NCBI GenBank assembly: GCA_003313425.1
Contig: NHZP01000009.1
Span: 496,001-560,000, forward strand
Length of the DNA stretch: 64,000 nucleotides
Direction of reading: 5' to 3'
DNA from: Pseudopyrenochaeta lycopersici
Taxonomy: Eukaryota > Ascomycota > Dothideomycetes > Pleosporales > Pseudopyrenochaetaceae
In this document: positions 44,953-55,800 of the stretch, piece after piece
How positions within the stretch are numbered: the first letter of the stretch is position 1
Layout: every line of letters starts with the position of its first letter
Translations under genes and position numbers: made by a program
The notes under the pieces: model-generated
Told to the model about the DNA's origin: nothing
Seen by the model: only the letters and a program-made list of their open reading frames with translations
The model's database searches: none

Positions 44953-45456
44953 TGTGCTGCATATCTAGGAGTGGGAAATCGCAAGAGCAGCTTGAGCGTT
45001 CAAAGACTGACTAAAGGTAGCAAAGGAAGGAGGATTGAAGCGATGGGGGAACATAATGGCATTCAGCTAGAAAGGCCCATCCTTTGAGAAATGTGCGATG
45101 TCCAAGATTGTGGCTTGTTCGAATGGTTGATATCTTCTTTCGCCAATTCATTTGATAAAAAGACCGACAAATTACTTGTAGTTGTGAACCATATGCACGG
45201 ACAATGAGGGGTAGGTGCGTTGTCTTCCCGATGGCTGTTGGTGGTGCAGTAGCTGCAGAGGAAGTCGTACAGATCACAGGAAAAAGAAACTTCATGAACC
45301 ACCCATAAATCAGCTAGATCTTGCCGTGACCTCTGATTGGTGAATCGACTGCTACCTAAACGCGTTTCTTTTCCAGATCTTATTTCAATCTAGATTGAAA
45401 ATATCCGCATACCCTCGAATGCTACCGGATTGGTTCGTCGTGCATGTGCTTCTCAG
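44953..45456. other. Intergenic, no gene seen
   Basis: Promoter side of the membrane protein gene and 3' side of the SDR gene. Overlapping short ORFs only. Confidence 0.45.
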
Positions 45457-46430
45457 TTAGCCTACCGACCCATTGGTCACTCTGTAGCCAAACTTCAACA
45501 GATCTTGCTCTTCGATGCTCTCCTTCTTCGCAACCAGTTCTTCGACATCCCATTTTGCGCTCACAAGTCTGCCGTTCAGCCACATATGTTTCTCGCGACT
45601 CAGCCATACGCAGAAGGCACCACACAGGCCAACGTCATCGGTAAGGTCTGGCGAGGTCAGAAAGTACTCAATTCGAATCAATTGTAACAGGGGAACATAC
45701 AAGGTCGAAAACTCTCTGGTGTAGTCTTGTTGGCCATCTCTGTGTTGACCGCGCCCGGATGCACAGCGACTGCGAGCACGCCATCTGCACCAAACTGCTC
45801 CGCTAGAAACTCGATAAGACGAGCTTGTGCAAACTTCGATATACAGTATGCAGTGTTTGCAATATGTCCACTGGTAATACAAGCAGCAAACGACCCAACA
45901 GCAATAAAGGTCTTTGCGCCGTTGCTCGCCTTCAATAGCGGGATGAAGTGATGTGCAACGAGATATGTACCCTGGACATTGACATCGAAGACGTCTTGGA
46001 AGTCTTTGGGATTCCCTTCGTTAACTTTGAGTACCACCGGCCCGGAGTATCCCGAATTGAGAACAACAATGTCCAGCCTGCCCACCTCTTCTTTCACACT
46101 CTTGGCAAGGGCTTCGACACTTTCAGGAGATGTTATGTCAACCGCTGAACATTTGACCAAGATATTAGGATTTAGCTCTCTGACTTGTTGTGCGACTGTT
46201 GAGAGTTCTTTGGATGAAGAAGATCGTGCTGCGAGTACAAGGGATGCTGCGCCAGCTTGAGCATAGGCATAAACTATGCCCTCGCCAATGCCTCTGGATG
46301 CGCCGATTATAAGGACATTGAGCGGTTGGGATAGCTTGTTAAGTTGTGGGTTAAAAGCTGTAGTCGGTTGGCTGTGATTATTTTTCGTAAATTCGCTGGC
46401 AAGCGTTGTGTCTTTTATTCGTGAAGTCAT
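45457..46430 (-). CDS. Short-chain dehydrogenase/reductase with N-terminal extension
   Basis: NAD(P)-dependent oxidoreductase, 306 residues, exons 46430-45701 and 45647-45457 (53-nt intron). About 38 extra residues precede the Rossmann fold. Cofactor motif GASRGIG, then DIVVLNSGYSG (NNAG equivalent), VGSFAACI and catalytic YCISK (YxxxK). PGAVNTEM follows the active site. The last exon supplies TDDVGLCGAFCVWLSREKHM and WLNGRLVSAKWDVEEL, typical of fungal classical SDRs. The Met at 46430 was chosen over the upstream in-frame Met at 46502 because the sequence between (RNVTPIPRIYRSG) looks like leader. Substrate unknown. Confidence 0.88.
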
Positions 46431-47385
46431 GATTGTTGAAACGGGTAGATCCGATACTGTACCACTCCTATATATTCGTGGTATAGGAGTGACATTCCTC
46501 AAACACGGTGCTCAGTATGAGTCATAATGAGCTTGGGTACGTGGACCCACCTCAATCTGGAAGTGGTGTTACGAATAGACGTCATACATAGGATGTAAGA
46601 TACTAAGTGTAAGATGGAATATGTACACAATAAAAAGAGAGATGGCGACTCTGTGGCAGCGCCTTGCACAAAACTACCACATAAGATGCGCTCGGCTAAG
46701 CTTTGGCGGCTATACAATGCCTGTATTCAATTTTGACTTCTTGAGCTGTGTCCTTGATTGGGTATCCTTATTTAATAGTGTTTAGATATGTAAGCGGTAG
46801 GTGACCGTGGCAAAAAATTGGAATTTATCTCATAAATCACGCTTGTAATGGGACCTGCTCCGAAAAAAACTGTAAAGGAACAATTTCGTCTTGTAACGGA
46901 GTAGCCGTCATTGCTTGTGAGTGTTTCTATATATTATGACAGAGCGAAGTTAAAATCAAGATGTGTAAATATTTCGTTTCAATGGTTCCTGAATTTCTTA
47001 TACCAAGAAGCCGAAATTCAAAAAATGTCATACAAAGGATGGTCTTACGCTAGGAGTTTGGAGCTGCAGATATTATACAAAAATGAAAAAAAAATAGAAG
47101 TCACTCACAAATTGTATCCCGTGGCCGCTAGTTCGTTTACCACTACTTGGATATGGATTTGTGGTCCTACTCTGAGCGTTCTGCACGAGCGAGTTGACAC
47201 CGCAGGCCAAAGGCTTGACAGCCAATGTCTAGGCTCAAGTAATAAAAGCATATTTCAACCTGACTTAGACGGATAAATTTTCGTACGGGAATCGGCGCTC
47301 AAACTAAAATTTGCGTCCACTCTTGAAGTGGCAGTTCCATGCAGTGCAAATTTATGTTTCTATCCCATTCGCTAAGTAAGTCCTA
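46431..47385. other. AT-rich intergenic region
   Basis: Upstream of the SDR gene. An AT-rich 121-codon frame (46911-47276 plus) lacks an ATG at its start and any signature. Confidence 0.4.
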
Positions 47386-47680
47386 CAACTGCTTCTTGCT
47401 CAGTAATTTGCGGCCTCTCAAGTTGAAACTTTGATTAAAGATTCTTGATATTCTGGCGTTCCCTAGACTTGGGCGACAGGCACAGCTGTTCCAACTTTTA
47501 GGTAGATCGACGCAATACTATCAAAACGTGTGAGCGACAACTTATAGATGAAGAAGAAGTGACTAGCCCGTAGTCAGGCGTCAGACTGAAGGTGATTCCA
47601 GGAGCAGGATGACGGGTGGGATGCTGAGCTACGACGCCGACCGCAATCGTGAGTAGAGGAACAGCAAATGTAATCAACAT
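47386..47680 (-). CDS. Candidate small secreted protein
   Basis: ATG at 47680 opens a clear secretion signal (MLITFAVPLLTIAVGVVAQ) followed by HPTRHPAPGITFSLTPDYG. Unspliced, the frame stops after 60 residues (47498). With a 46-nt GT-AG intron (47563-47518) it continues to TAG at 47386, giving 82 residues with three Cys in the tail (YCVDLPKSWNSCACRP). Only the signal-peptide-like N-terminus is good evidence; the splice model is inference and the donor (GTCACT) is weak. It could be an effector-like gene or chance. Confidence 0.28.
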
Positions 47681-48476
47681 TCTACCCTTTCGGTCGGGTG
47701 ATCCAGGACGAATGTATGTAATGCTGCGAAAGCGCGCTCTATTTGGAGGAGTTAATCGAGACCATGTGATACATCGATGTATCTAACACCAAATAATGAA
47801 TGTGGCACACAACAGGCAAAAGGCGCGTAGGTGGGGGCTTCGGTATGCAACTTACGCGCCGACAAGGCTGACCCTCTCAGGGCGGCAAGGGGATTTGATA
47901 AAAATGTACGGGGCGTTATAATCTAGGCCCATATCTTGGTGCTGTGGAGTTTGTTGCGTTCAAGGAGAGCCTTATGGCTTGACTTGACGCGCGGATATCT
48001 CGGGACTGAGGTTTCAATTTCTTGCAATTTGCAGGTGAGGCTGATAGCCCCGTTTCTGCGTTGCCGGAATTATGTATTGTGTGCTGATCAGCCATCAACT
48101 CACTTCGCATCGAAGAGCTTAGCATTGGCAGGTCTAGTCACCAAGCGTGAGCTAGACCTGAACATGCTGAGATGTGGCAGTGCAGAGTGAGCAGATTCGC
48201 GACATGGACGTTGCTTAGGAATGAGTGATACAGCGCTAGCCGAATAAGGAAGTCTTCAGAAATTAAGTTTCCAAGCGAGCGAGCCACTCTACCAAATTTT
48301 GGCAACGAATCATCTTGTATCAGTAACCAATTTCTCGTGAGATTTCCGTAAATCTCGCAAATTAAGCTCTTAATTCAGATCAAATTCAGACTGAGCGAGT
48401 CATTGCACAGGTGGGGGGAGCCATTTCGCTCGCCACGTACATCATAGCCGAATCTTCTTAAATATTTATATCGACA
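47681..48476. other. Intergenic, no gene seen
   Basis: Promoter side of the 171-residue orphan gene. Overlapping short ORFs only. Confidence 0.45.
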
Positions 48477-48992
48477 ATGTCTGGCCAAGGGTACAAAGTC
48501 TACAGGGTCCAATACAAGTTGGGTATTCAAGACCCTTTTATGGGTGGTGATCCGAGATACCACAATTTTGTCTTCGTTGAGACGTTGGCAAACAAAGGAG
48601 GGCAAATATTTGAAGTCGATGGAGACTTGGTATCGGGTATGAGGTATGAGAGCAGACCGGCGCAAGACCCAGGACTATCTCTCGCTTTACATAAAAAGAT
48701 ATTCTTAGGCTATATCAGCGTCGATGACTATCCAACACGGTTGGACCAAGTGCTGCGAACATTGCCGCCACCACCTCGTCAAAGGGCATTCAATTCTGGA
48801 ACGATGCGCCTCGAGCAAATCAAACAGGATGGTACATTCTATGCAGCTGATGAGCCAAGACCACCGTTCAGGAAGTGTACTGAATGGATAGAAGAGCAAG
48901 CCCTACCAGCCTTGAAACAGCATCAGCTGCTGCACAATGAACTACATCAGGCTCCGCTGGAAGGAAATACAGCGCAAGAGAGCACAACCTAG
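48477..48992 (+). CDS. Orphan fungal protein, 171 residues
   Basis: Single exon, ATG at 48477. Sequence is clearly coding: YKVYRVQYKLGIQDPFMGG, YHNFVFVETLANKGGQIFEV, GDLVSGMRYESRPAQDPG, KIFLGYISVDDYPTRL, then RPPFRKCTEWIEEQALPAL. It looks like a small beta-rich fold followed by a helix. No signal peptide or membrane segment. It resembles small stand-alone fungal proteins of unknown function with a GDL..GM.YE core; I cannot name the family with certainty. Confidence 0.7.
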   Translation: MSGQGYKVYRVQYKLGIQDPFMGGDPRYHNFVFVETLANKGGQIFEVDGDLVSGMRYESRPAQDPGLSLALHKKIFLGYISVDDYPTRLDQVLRTLPPPPRQRAFNSGTMRLEQIKQDGTFYAADEPRPPFRKCTEWIEEQALPALKQHQLLHNELHQAPLEGNTAQESTT

Positions 48993-49391
48993 ACTTCCCA
49001 AGTCAAATACACCACCGTGGATACATCAAGCCAATCTTGAATCTAGGACACATGACAAACGTGAGTACTACTGGAATGGTCAGGAGTGGGTTTGGCAGTG
49101 ACATGCAACTGATAATATTAGGTAGATACACACTATTTTGTGACGTACAGTTGGAAAAGTGAACAGTATATTATAAGATTTTTATGGAATTGTACCTCAT
49201 AGTGCGCTTGTCCTACATTGTGCCCGCTCTCGATGGACAACTGTGGGTGGACCTGGGGCCTTACAAGCTGAAAGGTATCAGATAGCCAGCAAATGCGGAC
49301 ATCAACGGGTAGAAAAATAATGTCTTGATACATATTTTTATATTACGGCTTCGCTGAACCGAGGACTGAAAGCTTTGTCGATGTGCTGGCC
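48993..49391. other. Intergenic, 3' flank of the orphan gene and of the degraded phosphotransferase-like gene
   Basis: The minus strand still shows coding-like text downstream of the in-frame stop at 49392 (HIDKAFSPRFSEAV), so the relic may extend to about 49330. Confidence 0.35.
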
Positions 49392-49571
49392 TCAATCGTA
49401 TCGTTGTACGCCTTGGAGAGCTGTGTAGCAGTCCCAGTAGGTCGGGTGACAGCCAGCCTCCTCCCAATCAATCAAGCAGGCCCTCAAACCTTGCCATGTG
49501 TCCCTGTGTACTATTAAGTTCTTGCCTGTCGACTCTACATCGTCTTCCACGTTAAATTTGCGTAAGAAGCC
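49392..49571 (-). pseudogene. Remnant of an aminoglycoside-phosphotransferase-like (APH/ChoK fold) gene
   Basis: Minus-strand open segment of 59 codons flanked by in-frame stops. It reads KNLIVHRDTWQGLRACLIDW then EEAGCHPTYWDCYTAL. This matches the metal-binding IDWExAGxxPxYWD segment that follows the catalytic loop in fungal APH-family proteins. The expected HGDLxxxN loop before it is not preserved (NVEDDVESTGKN stands there), and no intact N-terminal lobe lies upstream. I read it as a degraded gene copy. Confidence 0.55.
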
Positions 49572-50624
49572 TTAGAAGCCTGGTAGATGTAGCCTGTTTT
49601 GCGTGAAAGTTACTGATTTCTTCACAAAAGCTGATAGCTAGTCCTGTTTAATGAAGAGACAGATGCACTGGAGTGGCACATTCAAGCATTTTAGAGGTGA
49701 TTATACGAGTGATGTCGCAGTGCATACAAAGCTGGTTTGAAAATGGGAAACTGGCAAGGGATCGTAAAGGTCATGCAATCATAGATGAAGGTTGATACAA
49801 ACAGGGTCGTGAAATCTAACACCGGGGGTGCTGACAAGCTTTTTTAAGTAATGATGGTGTGAGAGGGACCAAGATGCAGGATAGTCGCGCCTAATTATGA
49901 GTCCAATAACGTGTTGCTTGCCAAGGAAGAGCACAGTGAGCGACCCTTTGTTACCCTGAAAGACGAATCAGAGCCGCCAGACGAAACTTTAGTGAAGAAG
50001 CAAGTCACAGCTGCGGGGTTACGCGCTAGATGTGATAGGCCCACTTATGGGGAATTTCTATTCCTGCCCCTGATAGGATATCGTGACAAGGGCCAGGTGG
50101 TTCCGCCGTCAACACATCTCGTATCTTCGATCATTCAACAATACCATACTAACGCTATTCGTTCGTAGGATTTCGATCCCGCCATCCAGCTTTCAAAAAA
50201 GCGTCCCTCTGAAGCTTGAGCAAGAGACCTCAGATTGTACGTTCAGTAAGATAGTGCCGGGTCTTGCGAGTCGAACCCCGGACGGGCGATTGTGCGGGGA
50301 ACCATCACCCCATCGTAATCAGCTGATAAAGGAACTCCACATTCATAACTAAGCAATCTATGTTTTACTGTCATAGCTGGAAGTTTCCACCTGCAATTAG
50401 GAACTACGTCATTGACGTCTAGCGTGGCGTGAGTAACAGAAAAGAAAAAGAGAGGCGATAGTAGTAGAGAACTGTTAGTTTCGAAGACAGGAATGCGCAT
50501 TAGTACACTGTTCCTGGAGTGAACTTAAGTGACTTAACCCATGATTGATGAGCTTTCGCACTTCCGTCGAATCCCTCGGAGCTATTCGATGACAAAATAG
50601 GGAAAGACGGCCACTGGATGCTGC
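49572..50624. other. Intergenic, no gene supported
   Basis: Open frames such as 49911-50168 lack an ATG and a signature. No tRNA could be folded around the GGTTCGA-like string near 50270 (minus strand). Confidence 0.4.
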
Positions 50625-50828
50625 CTAAACTTTCCATTGTACAAAGAAGCTTTCCAAGTCCGGCAGTCCTGCGCGTACGATCCGTTTCATCCGAACTTTG
50701 TCATGCGGACGACAGGCTGCATGAACATTGCGTGTCAAAACGTTGGCGCATCCATACTGCGCAGCAAAATCCAGTGGCGCCATCGTCATACTGCCAAGAG
50801 GTCCGCCATGATCGTCATTGGAAATTTC
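50625..50828 (-). pseudogene. Ankyrin-like gene remnant
   Basis: Minus-strand open segment of 67 codons between in-frame stops. It contains MAPLDFAAQYGCANVLTRNV, an ankyrin-helix-like string (compare xTPLxxAAxxGHxxVVxxLL), followed by a charged C-terminal tail ending in FFVQWKV and a stop. Upstream sequence on the same strand does not extend the repeats. Probably the decayed end of an ankyrin-repeat gene; the call rests on one repeat-like string. Confidence 0.35.
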
Positions 50829-51249
50829 CTAATAGGGAATTCGAGCCTCATGTAGCCAAGCTTCCCGCTCCACACTTTTCGCCAAGAAACAATCATTCAA
50901 TTCTAGAACATGCGTCTAGCACTTTCGCGCACCAACGACAAAGGACTAGTAACGACGGTTTTCAAGAACAACGTCATTATCACACTGCAACACCATGAGA
51001 CATCCTTGGCAACTTCTTCACCTTTCTTGTACCCTCAGCCTCAATACGTAACTTCGCATCCATACTGATGTCTAATTTTCCTTGGCGGGTTTCCCATCTT
51101 GAACATATAAGCAACCTTGTGCCCCAGTTTAAAACTCCATTAATATCAAGCCACAAACATCTTACATACCTAAAGCGGTTTATGTATATTATTGAATACT
51201 TGCACAGAACCATTCAAATATCACAAATCCTACGCCAACGCTACCTACC
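50829..51249. other. Promoter side of the TENA/THI-4 gene
   Basis: About 420 bp without a supported gene, AT-rich just before the start codon. Confidence 0.4.
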
Positions 51250-52200
51250 ATGCCTACGCACCACCCAGGCACATTCATCGCCCACAACAATGTCGACCTC
51301 ACCGACGTTCCCTGGGCCCTCACAACACACCTTCTGTCTATAAATCATGACCAGTTGCTCCGCGCAACGAGACATCCCTTCCTGGCACAGGCTGCAAAAG
51401 GCACATTACCCAAGACCGTGATCTCGCAATGGCTTTCAAATGATCTATTGTACCTGTTGGGCTACACACACCTCGCTACCGAGCTTCTTACCGCTGTCAA
51501 ACGGAACAGGAAGCATGAGCCATTACCCGGCGCGGAGCCAGACATTGAGACACGATTGATCACATGGCTCGAATCTGCACTACAAAACGCGAAGAGAGAA
51601 GCAACATTCTTCAAGGAAGTCGCCGAGATCTACCAAATCGATTTGCACAACGGACCCTTATCAGAGGGACTCAAATCCGAAGGTCTGCGCCGCTTTGAGG
51701 CACTATTTGCCAAGGTTGCGGCTCAACAACCAAATACATTTTTACCATGGTTGGAACCTGTGGTGCTTCTGTGGGCAACCGAGAAGGTATACTACGAGGC
51801 GTGGAGATGGGCACGTCGACAAGATGCTCAATCTTCACCACGAACATTTAATAATGACGCAGACGGTGGTGCAATGAGGAGAGAGTTCATTCCGAATTGG
51901 TCGAACCGTGAGTTCCTGATGTTTGTCGAGCAACTCGAGCGCATTTTGAATGAAAGCGTTAGCGAGGCGGTTGGTCGCGATGACGCGAGATGGATGGAGG
52001 TGAAGGAAAGGTCACATTTGGTATGGAAAGCAATCCTGGATGCTGAGGAGGCTTTCTGGCCAGATGCGTCGGCCCCGCAGAGGGTGGATGGTTTACACGA
52101 GACCGCAGCTGGTGGTGCAAGGGAGAATTTGGACGGCTCAACTTTGAACAGTGTAGATGGGGTCAGCAGAGGGCATGGAGATGTTCCGGTCCAGGGTTAG
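51250..52200 (+). CDS. TENA/THI-4 family protein
   Basis: 316 residues, single exon. The haem-oxygenase-like helical fold of TENA/THI-4 proteins is recognisable. HPFLAQAAKGTLPKTVISQW is the family's N-terminal helix pair, followed by NDLLYLLGYTHLATELL. Then come LPWLEPVVLLWATEKVYYEAW and FIPNWSNREFLMFVEQLERI with the usual acidic and Tyr residues around the pocket. Bacterial TenA deaminates or hydrolyses thiamine pyrimidines; fungal members without the THI20 kinase fusion have no agreed role. The C-terminal 50 residues are a low-complexity Gly/Asp extension. It lies 615 bp upstream of, and co-directional with, the NLR gene. Confidence 0.85.
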   Translation: MPTHHPGTFIAHNNVDLTDVPWALTTHLLSINHDQLLRATRHPFLAQAAKGTLPKTVISQWLSNDLLYLLGYTHLATELLTAVKRNRKHEPLPGAEPDIETRLITWLESALQNAKREATFFKEVAEIYQIDLHNGPLSEGLKSEGLRRFEALFAKVAAQQPNTFLPWLEPVVLLWATEKVYYEAWRWARRQDAQSSPRTFNNDADGGAMRREFIPNWSNREFLMFVEQLERILNESVSEAVGRDDARWMEVKERSHLVWKAILDAEEAFWPDASAPQRVDGLHETAAGGARENLDGSTLNSVDGVSRGHGDVPVQG

Positions 52201-52815
52201 GTCCAGGGTTAAGCAAATCATTTTTGTAGTGCAGCGTTTGAACGCGTTCTATTTCTAATTTTGATCTCTACTATTACGAGAACGAATAGATATCATTTCA
52301 TATTAGGTTCATGTGTACTACGTGTTTTATTCTTACATGGCAGTATCCGCGACGAGTGAACTGCAAACCTCAGCAGGAAATTATAACGCCATGACGCACC
52401 TGGAAAGATGCCTGGCGTGATGAGAATTGCACAAAGTTGACGCTGGCGAGGGGTGCAGAGCGACTGGCTGACGCTGCAGCACCATGCATGGAACCGTTGG
52501 ATCTCGCCTCTCCGCAGCCTGATGCAACCTACAGTGCCTCAGCCTGCTGTCTATCGCAAAGATGCCCCGCCACAATCCAAGCTGCCCAGCGTCAACGTTA
52601 CTTCAGCTGACCGAGTGCCATCGACTCACTACGTGTCGACGTCCACCAGCGCCGCGACCTGTTTCCTCTGCCACTTTGATGTACACACGGGAACAGCTAT
52701 TCACATCAGCTACAACACGCGCGCGACCGAGTCAATGAGCGAATGCAAGAACTCATCTCGTGCGCTGATATGCTTACCCTGATACAATCGAGAGCTAAAG
52801 CGCCCGCGACAAGAA
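52201..52815. other. Promoter region of the NLR gene
   Basis: Downstream of the TENA gene. ORF 52453-52782 (plus) has no signature and ends before the NLR start. Confidence 0.45.
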
Positions 52816-55800
52816 ATGCGACTGCTGGAGATCCAGCAGGATGGCACACTCAGCCTCACGAAAGATCTGCTTGAGGACGGTAGCGTGCCCGCCTATGCTA
52901 TACTCTCGCATACGTGGCAGGAGGACGAGGAGGTGACCTTCGACGATCTAAAGGACAAAACTAAGAATGACAAGGCTGGCTACGAGAAGATCCGCTTCTG
53001 CGCGCAGCAGGTCCAGCGCGACGGGCTACGCTACTTCTGGGTGGATACGTGCTGCATAAACAAGGCAGACGCGGTTGAGCTGCAGTATGCGATCAATTCT
53101 ATGTTCCGCTGGTATCGCGATGCAGCCAGGTGTTACGCGTTCCTATCAGACGTACCAGTAGCAGGGCGGGAGTCAACCGCCGCGACTGGTGCGCTGGCGT
53201 GGAAGCAGGCATTTCAGAGCAGTCGGTGGTTCACACGCGGCTGGACGCTACAGGAGCTGCTCGCTCCACGCGTTGTGAGCTTCTTCTCTCGCGAGTGGAC
53301 GTATCTTGGCGACCGAAACGTGCTGAAGCATCAAATTTGCGAGATCACCGGCGTCCCTGTCTCTGCTCTTAGTGGGGCTTGCCTCGACGACTTCGGCATC
53401 GACGAGCGGTTGTCATGGTCAAGCGGACGTCGCACTACGCGGAGAGAAGATAGAGCTTATTCTTTGCTTGGAATGTTCAACGTCTTCATGCCGCTTATCT
53501 ACGGCGAGGGCGAGGAGAACGCATTTCGACGACTTAAAAAGGGGATTGAGGAAGCCTTGCAACATGACTCTCCAGACTTGCTTCCTCCACCGCCTGGAAC
53601 GTCCAGCGTTAGGGCACACACAGCTGTCCACAAAGCCTGCTACATCTTACCGTTCGCTAAGAACCGGTACTTTGTCGGGAGGGAAGTTGAGCTTGAGACG
53701 CTCAGCCAGAGACTGCTTGTGGATCGTGACTGCGAGAGAATGTCCATTGTAGGACTGGGTGGGACTGGTAAGACACAGCTTGCCTTGCAATTCGCATACA
53801 TGGTGAAAGAGACTATGCCAGCCGTTTCAATTTTCTGGATGTCAGCACTGAGCATGGAGAGCTTCGAGCAGGCCTGTGCAGGCATAGTGGCAGCGCTGCA
53901 CTTAAGCCAGGCAGGAGCTGGTGAAGACGATGCCAAGATGCTTGTGAAAGAGCACCTTAACTCCGATCTCGCAGGATGCTGGCTGCTGGTGCTTGACAAC
54001 GCAGACAACCCTGACTTGCTGTTTGGCAACGAGCAATGCGCGGGCATCCTCGACTACCTACCGGAGAGCGAGAAGGGCATAACGCTGTTCACTACGCGCA
54101 CGCAGGAGGTAGCAGTGTCTCTGAGTCGAGGAGACGTGCTAGAGCTTGGGTCGATGAGTCGACGAGATGCTACAGCCTTTCTGGAGAAGTCTCTGATCAG
54201 GAAGAGTCTTGGCCAGGACAGCGAGATGACAGCACAGCTGCTTGACGAGCTAGCGTGCCTACCTCTCGCCATCGCGCAGGCAGCTGCCTTCCTGAACATG
54301 AACAGGATCTCTGTCACGAAGTACTTGCAGCTGCTGAAGGGCACGGAGCAGAGCGTCATTAGCCTGATGAGCAAAGAGTTTCGCGATCACACGCGGTACA
54401 GAGGCTCGGCAAACGCAGTGGCGATGACGTGGGTAGTGTCGTTTAGCCAGATCCGCGAGCGCGACTCGGCGGCGGCGGATCTGCTTACCTTCATGTCGTG
54501 CGTTGAGTGGAGGGCAATACCGCGCTCACTACTGCCAAACATGCAGTCGGAGGAGCGGACAGAAGAAGCGATCGGCACTCTTTGTGGGTACTCTTTCCTG
54601 GCGAGGCGCGAGAGCGAAGGTCAGGAGCAAGAGGAAGGAAAAGGAGAAAGAAAAGCGGGACAAGAGTGGTACGACATGCACCGACTCGTGCACCTAGCAG
54701 TTCGCATATGGTTGGCGAAGCACGAGGCCATTGCAGACACGACGGAGAAGGCTTTGCGGCACGTCACAAACATTTTTCCATCTGACAATTATGTGAATCG
54801 GACAGTGTGGAGAGCGTACATGCCACATGCGCTGCGCATACTAGAAAGAGCGCAGACGTGCGACGACGAGACAAAGTCAGTTTTAAGCTTGTTGGTGGGA
54901 CGGTGTCTTCGAGTAGACGGCAGGATCAGGGAAGCGGTGATATGGTTGGAGGAGAGTTGTCGGTGGAGGAGTGACCTTGAAGAGGATGACGCCGATCGGC
55001 TGTCATCGCAGCACGAGCTTGGTATAGTATACGAAGCCGATGGACGGGTCAAGGAGGCAGTGGCACTGCTAGAGCACGTGATTGCAGTAGAAGAGAAAGT
55101 GCTAGCAGATGACCACCCAAGTCGACTGGCATCGCAGCACGAGCTTGCTATAGCATACCAAGCAGACGGGCGGGTCAAGGAGGCAGTAGCACTGCTAGAG
55201 CATGTGGTCGCTGTGGAAGCGAAGATGCTAGCAGAAGGCCACCCAGATCAACTAGCATCGCAGCACGTACTTGCTATGGCATACCAAGCAGATGGGCGGC
55301 TTAAGGAGGCAGTAGCACTGCTAGAGCATGTGGTCGCTGTGGAAGCGAAGATGCTAGCAGAAGGCCACCCAGATCAATTAGCATCGCAGCACGTACTTGC
55401 TATGGCATACCAAGCAGACGGGCGGGTCAAGGAGGCAGTGGCACTGCTAGAGCACGTGGTTGCAGTAGAAGAGAAAGTGCTAGCAGATGACCACCCAAGT
55501 CGACTGGCATCGCAGCACGAGCTTGCTATAGCATACCAAACAGACGGGCGGGTCAAGGAGGCAGTAGCACTGCTAGAGCACGTAGTCGCGGTGCGAGATA
55601 AAGCACTGGCAGAAGAACACCCAGATCGACTAGCATCGCAGCACGTACTTGCTATGGCATACCAAGCAGACGGGCGGGTCAAGGAGGCAGTGGCACTGCT
55701 AGAGCACGTAGTCGCGGTGCGAGATAAAGCACTGGCAGAAGACCACCCAGATCGGCTGGGATCGCAGCACGAGCTTGCTAGGGCATACCAAGCAGACGGG

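Noticed and set aside
46911..47276. 121-codon plus-strand frame
   Set aside because: No ATG at the start, AT-rich, no domain or codon pattern.
50240..50300. tRNA-like string GGTTCGACTC on the minus strand
   Set aside because: Flanking bases do not form a T stem, anticodon arm or acceptor stem.
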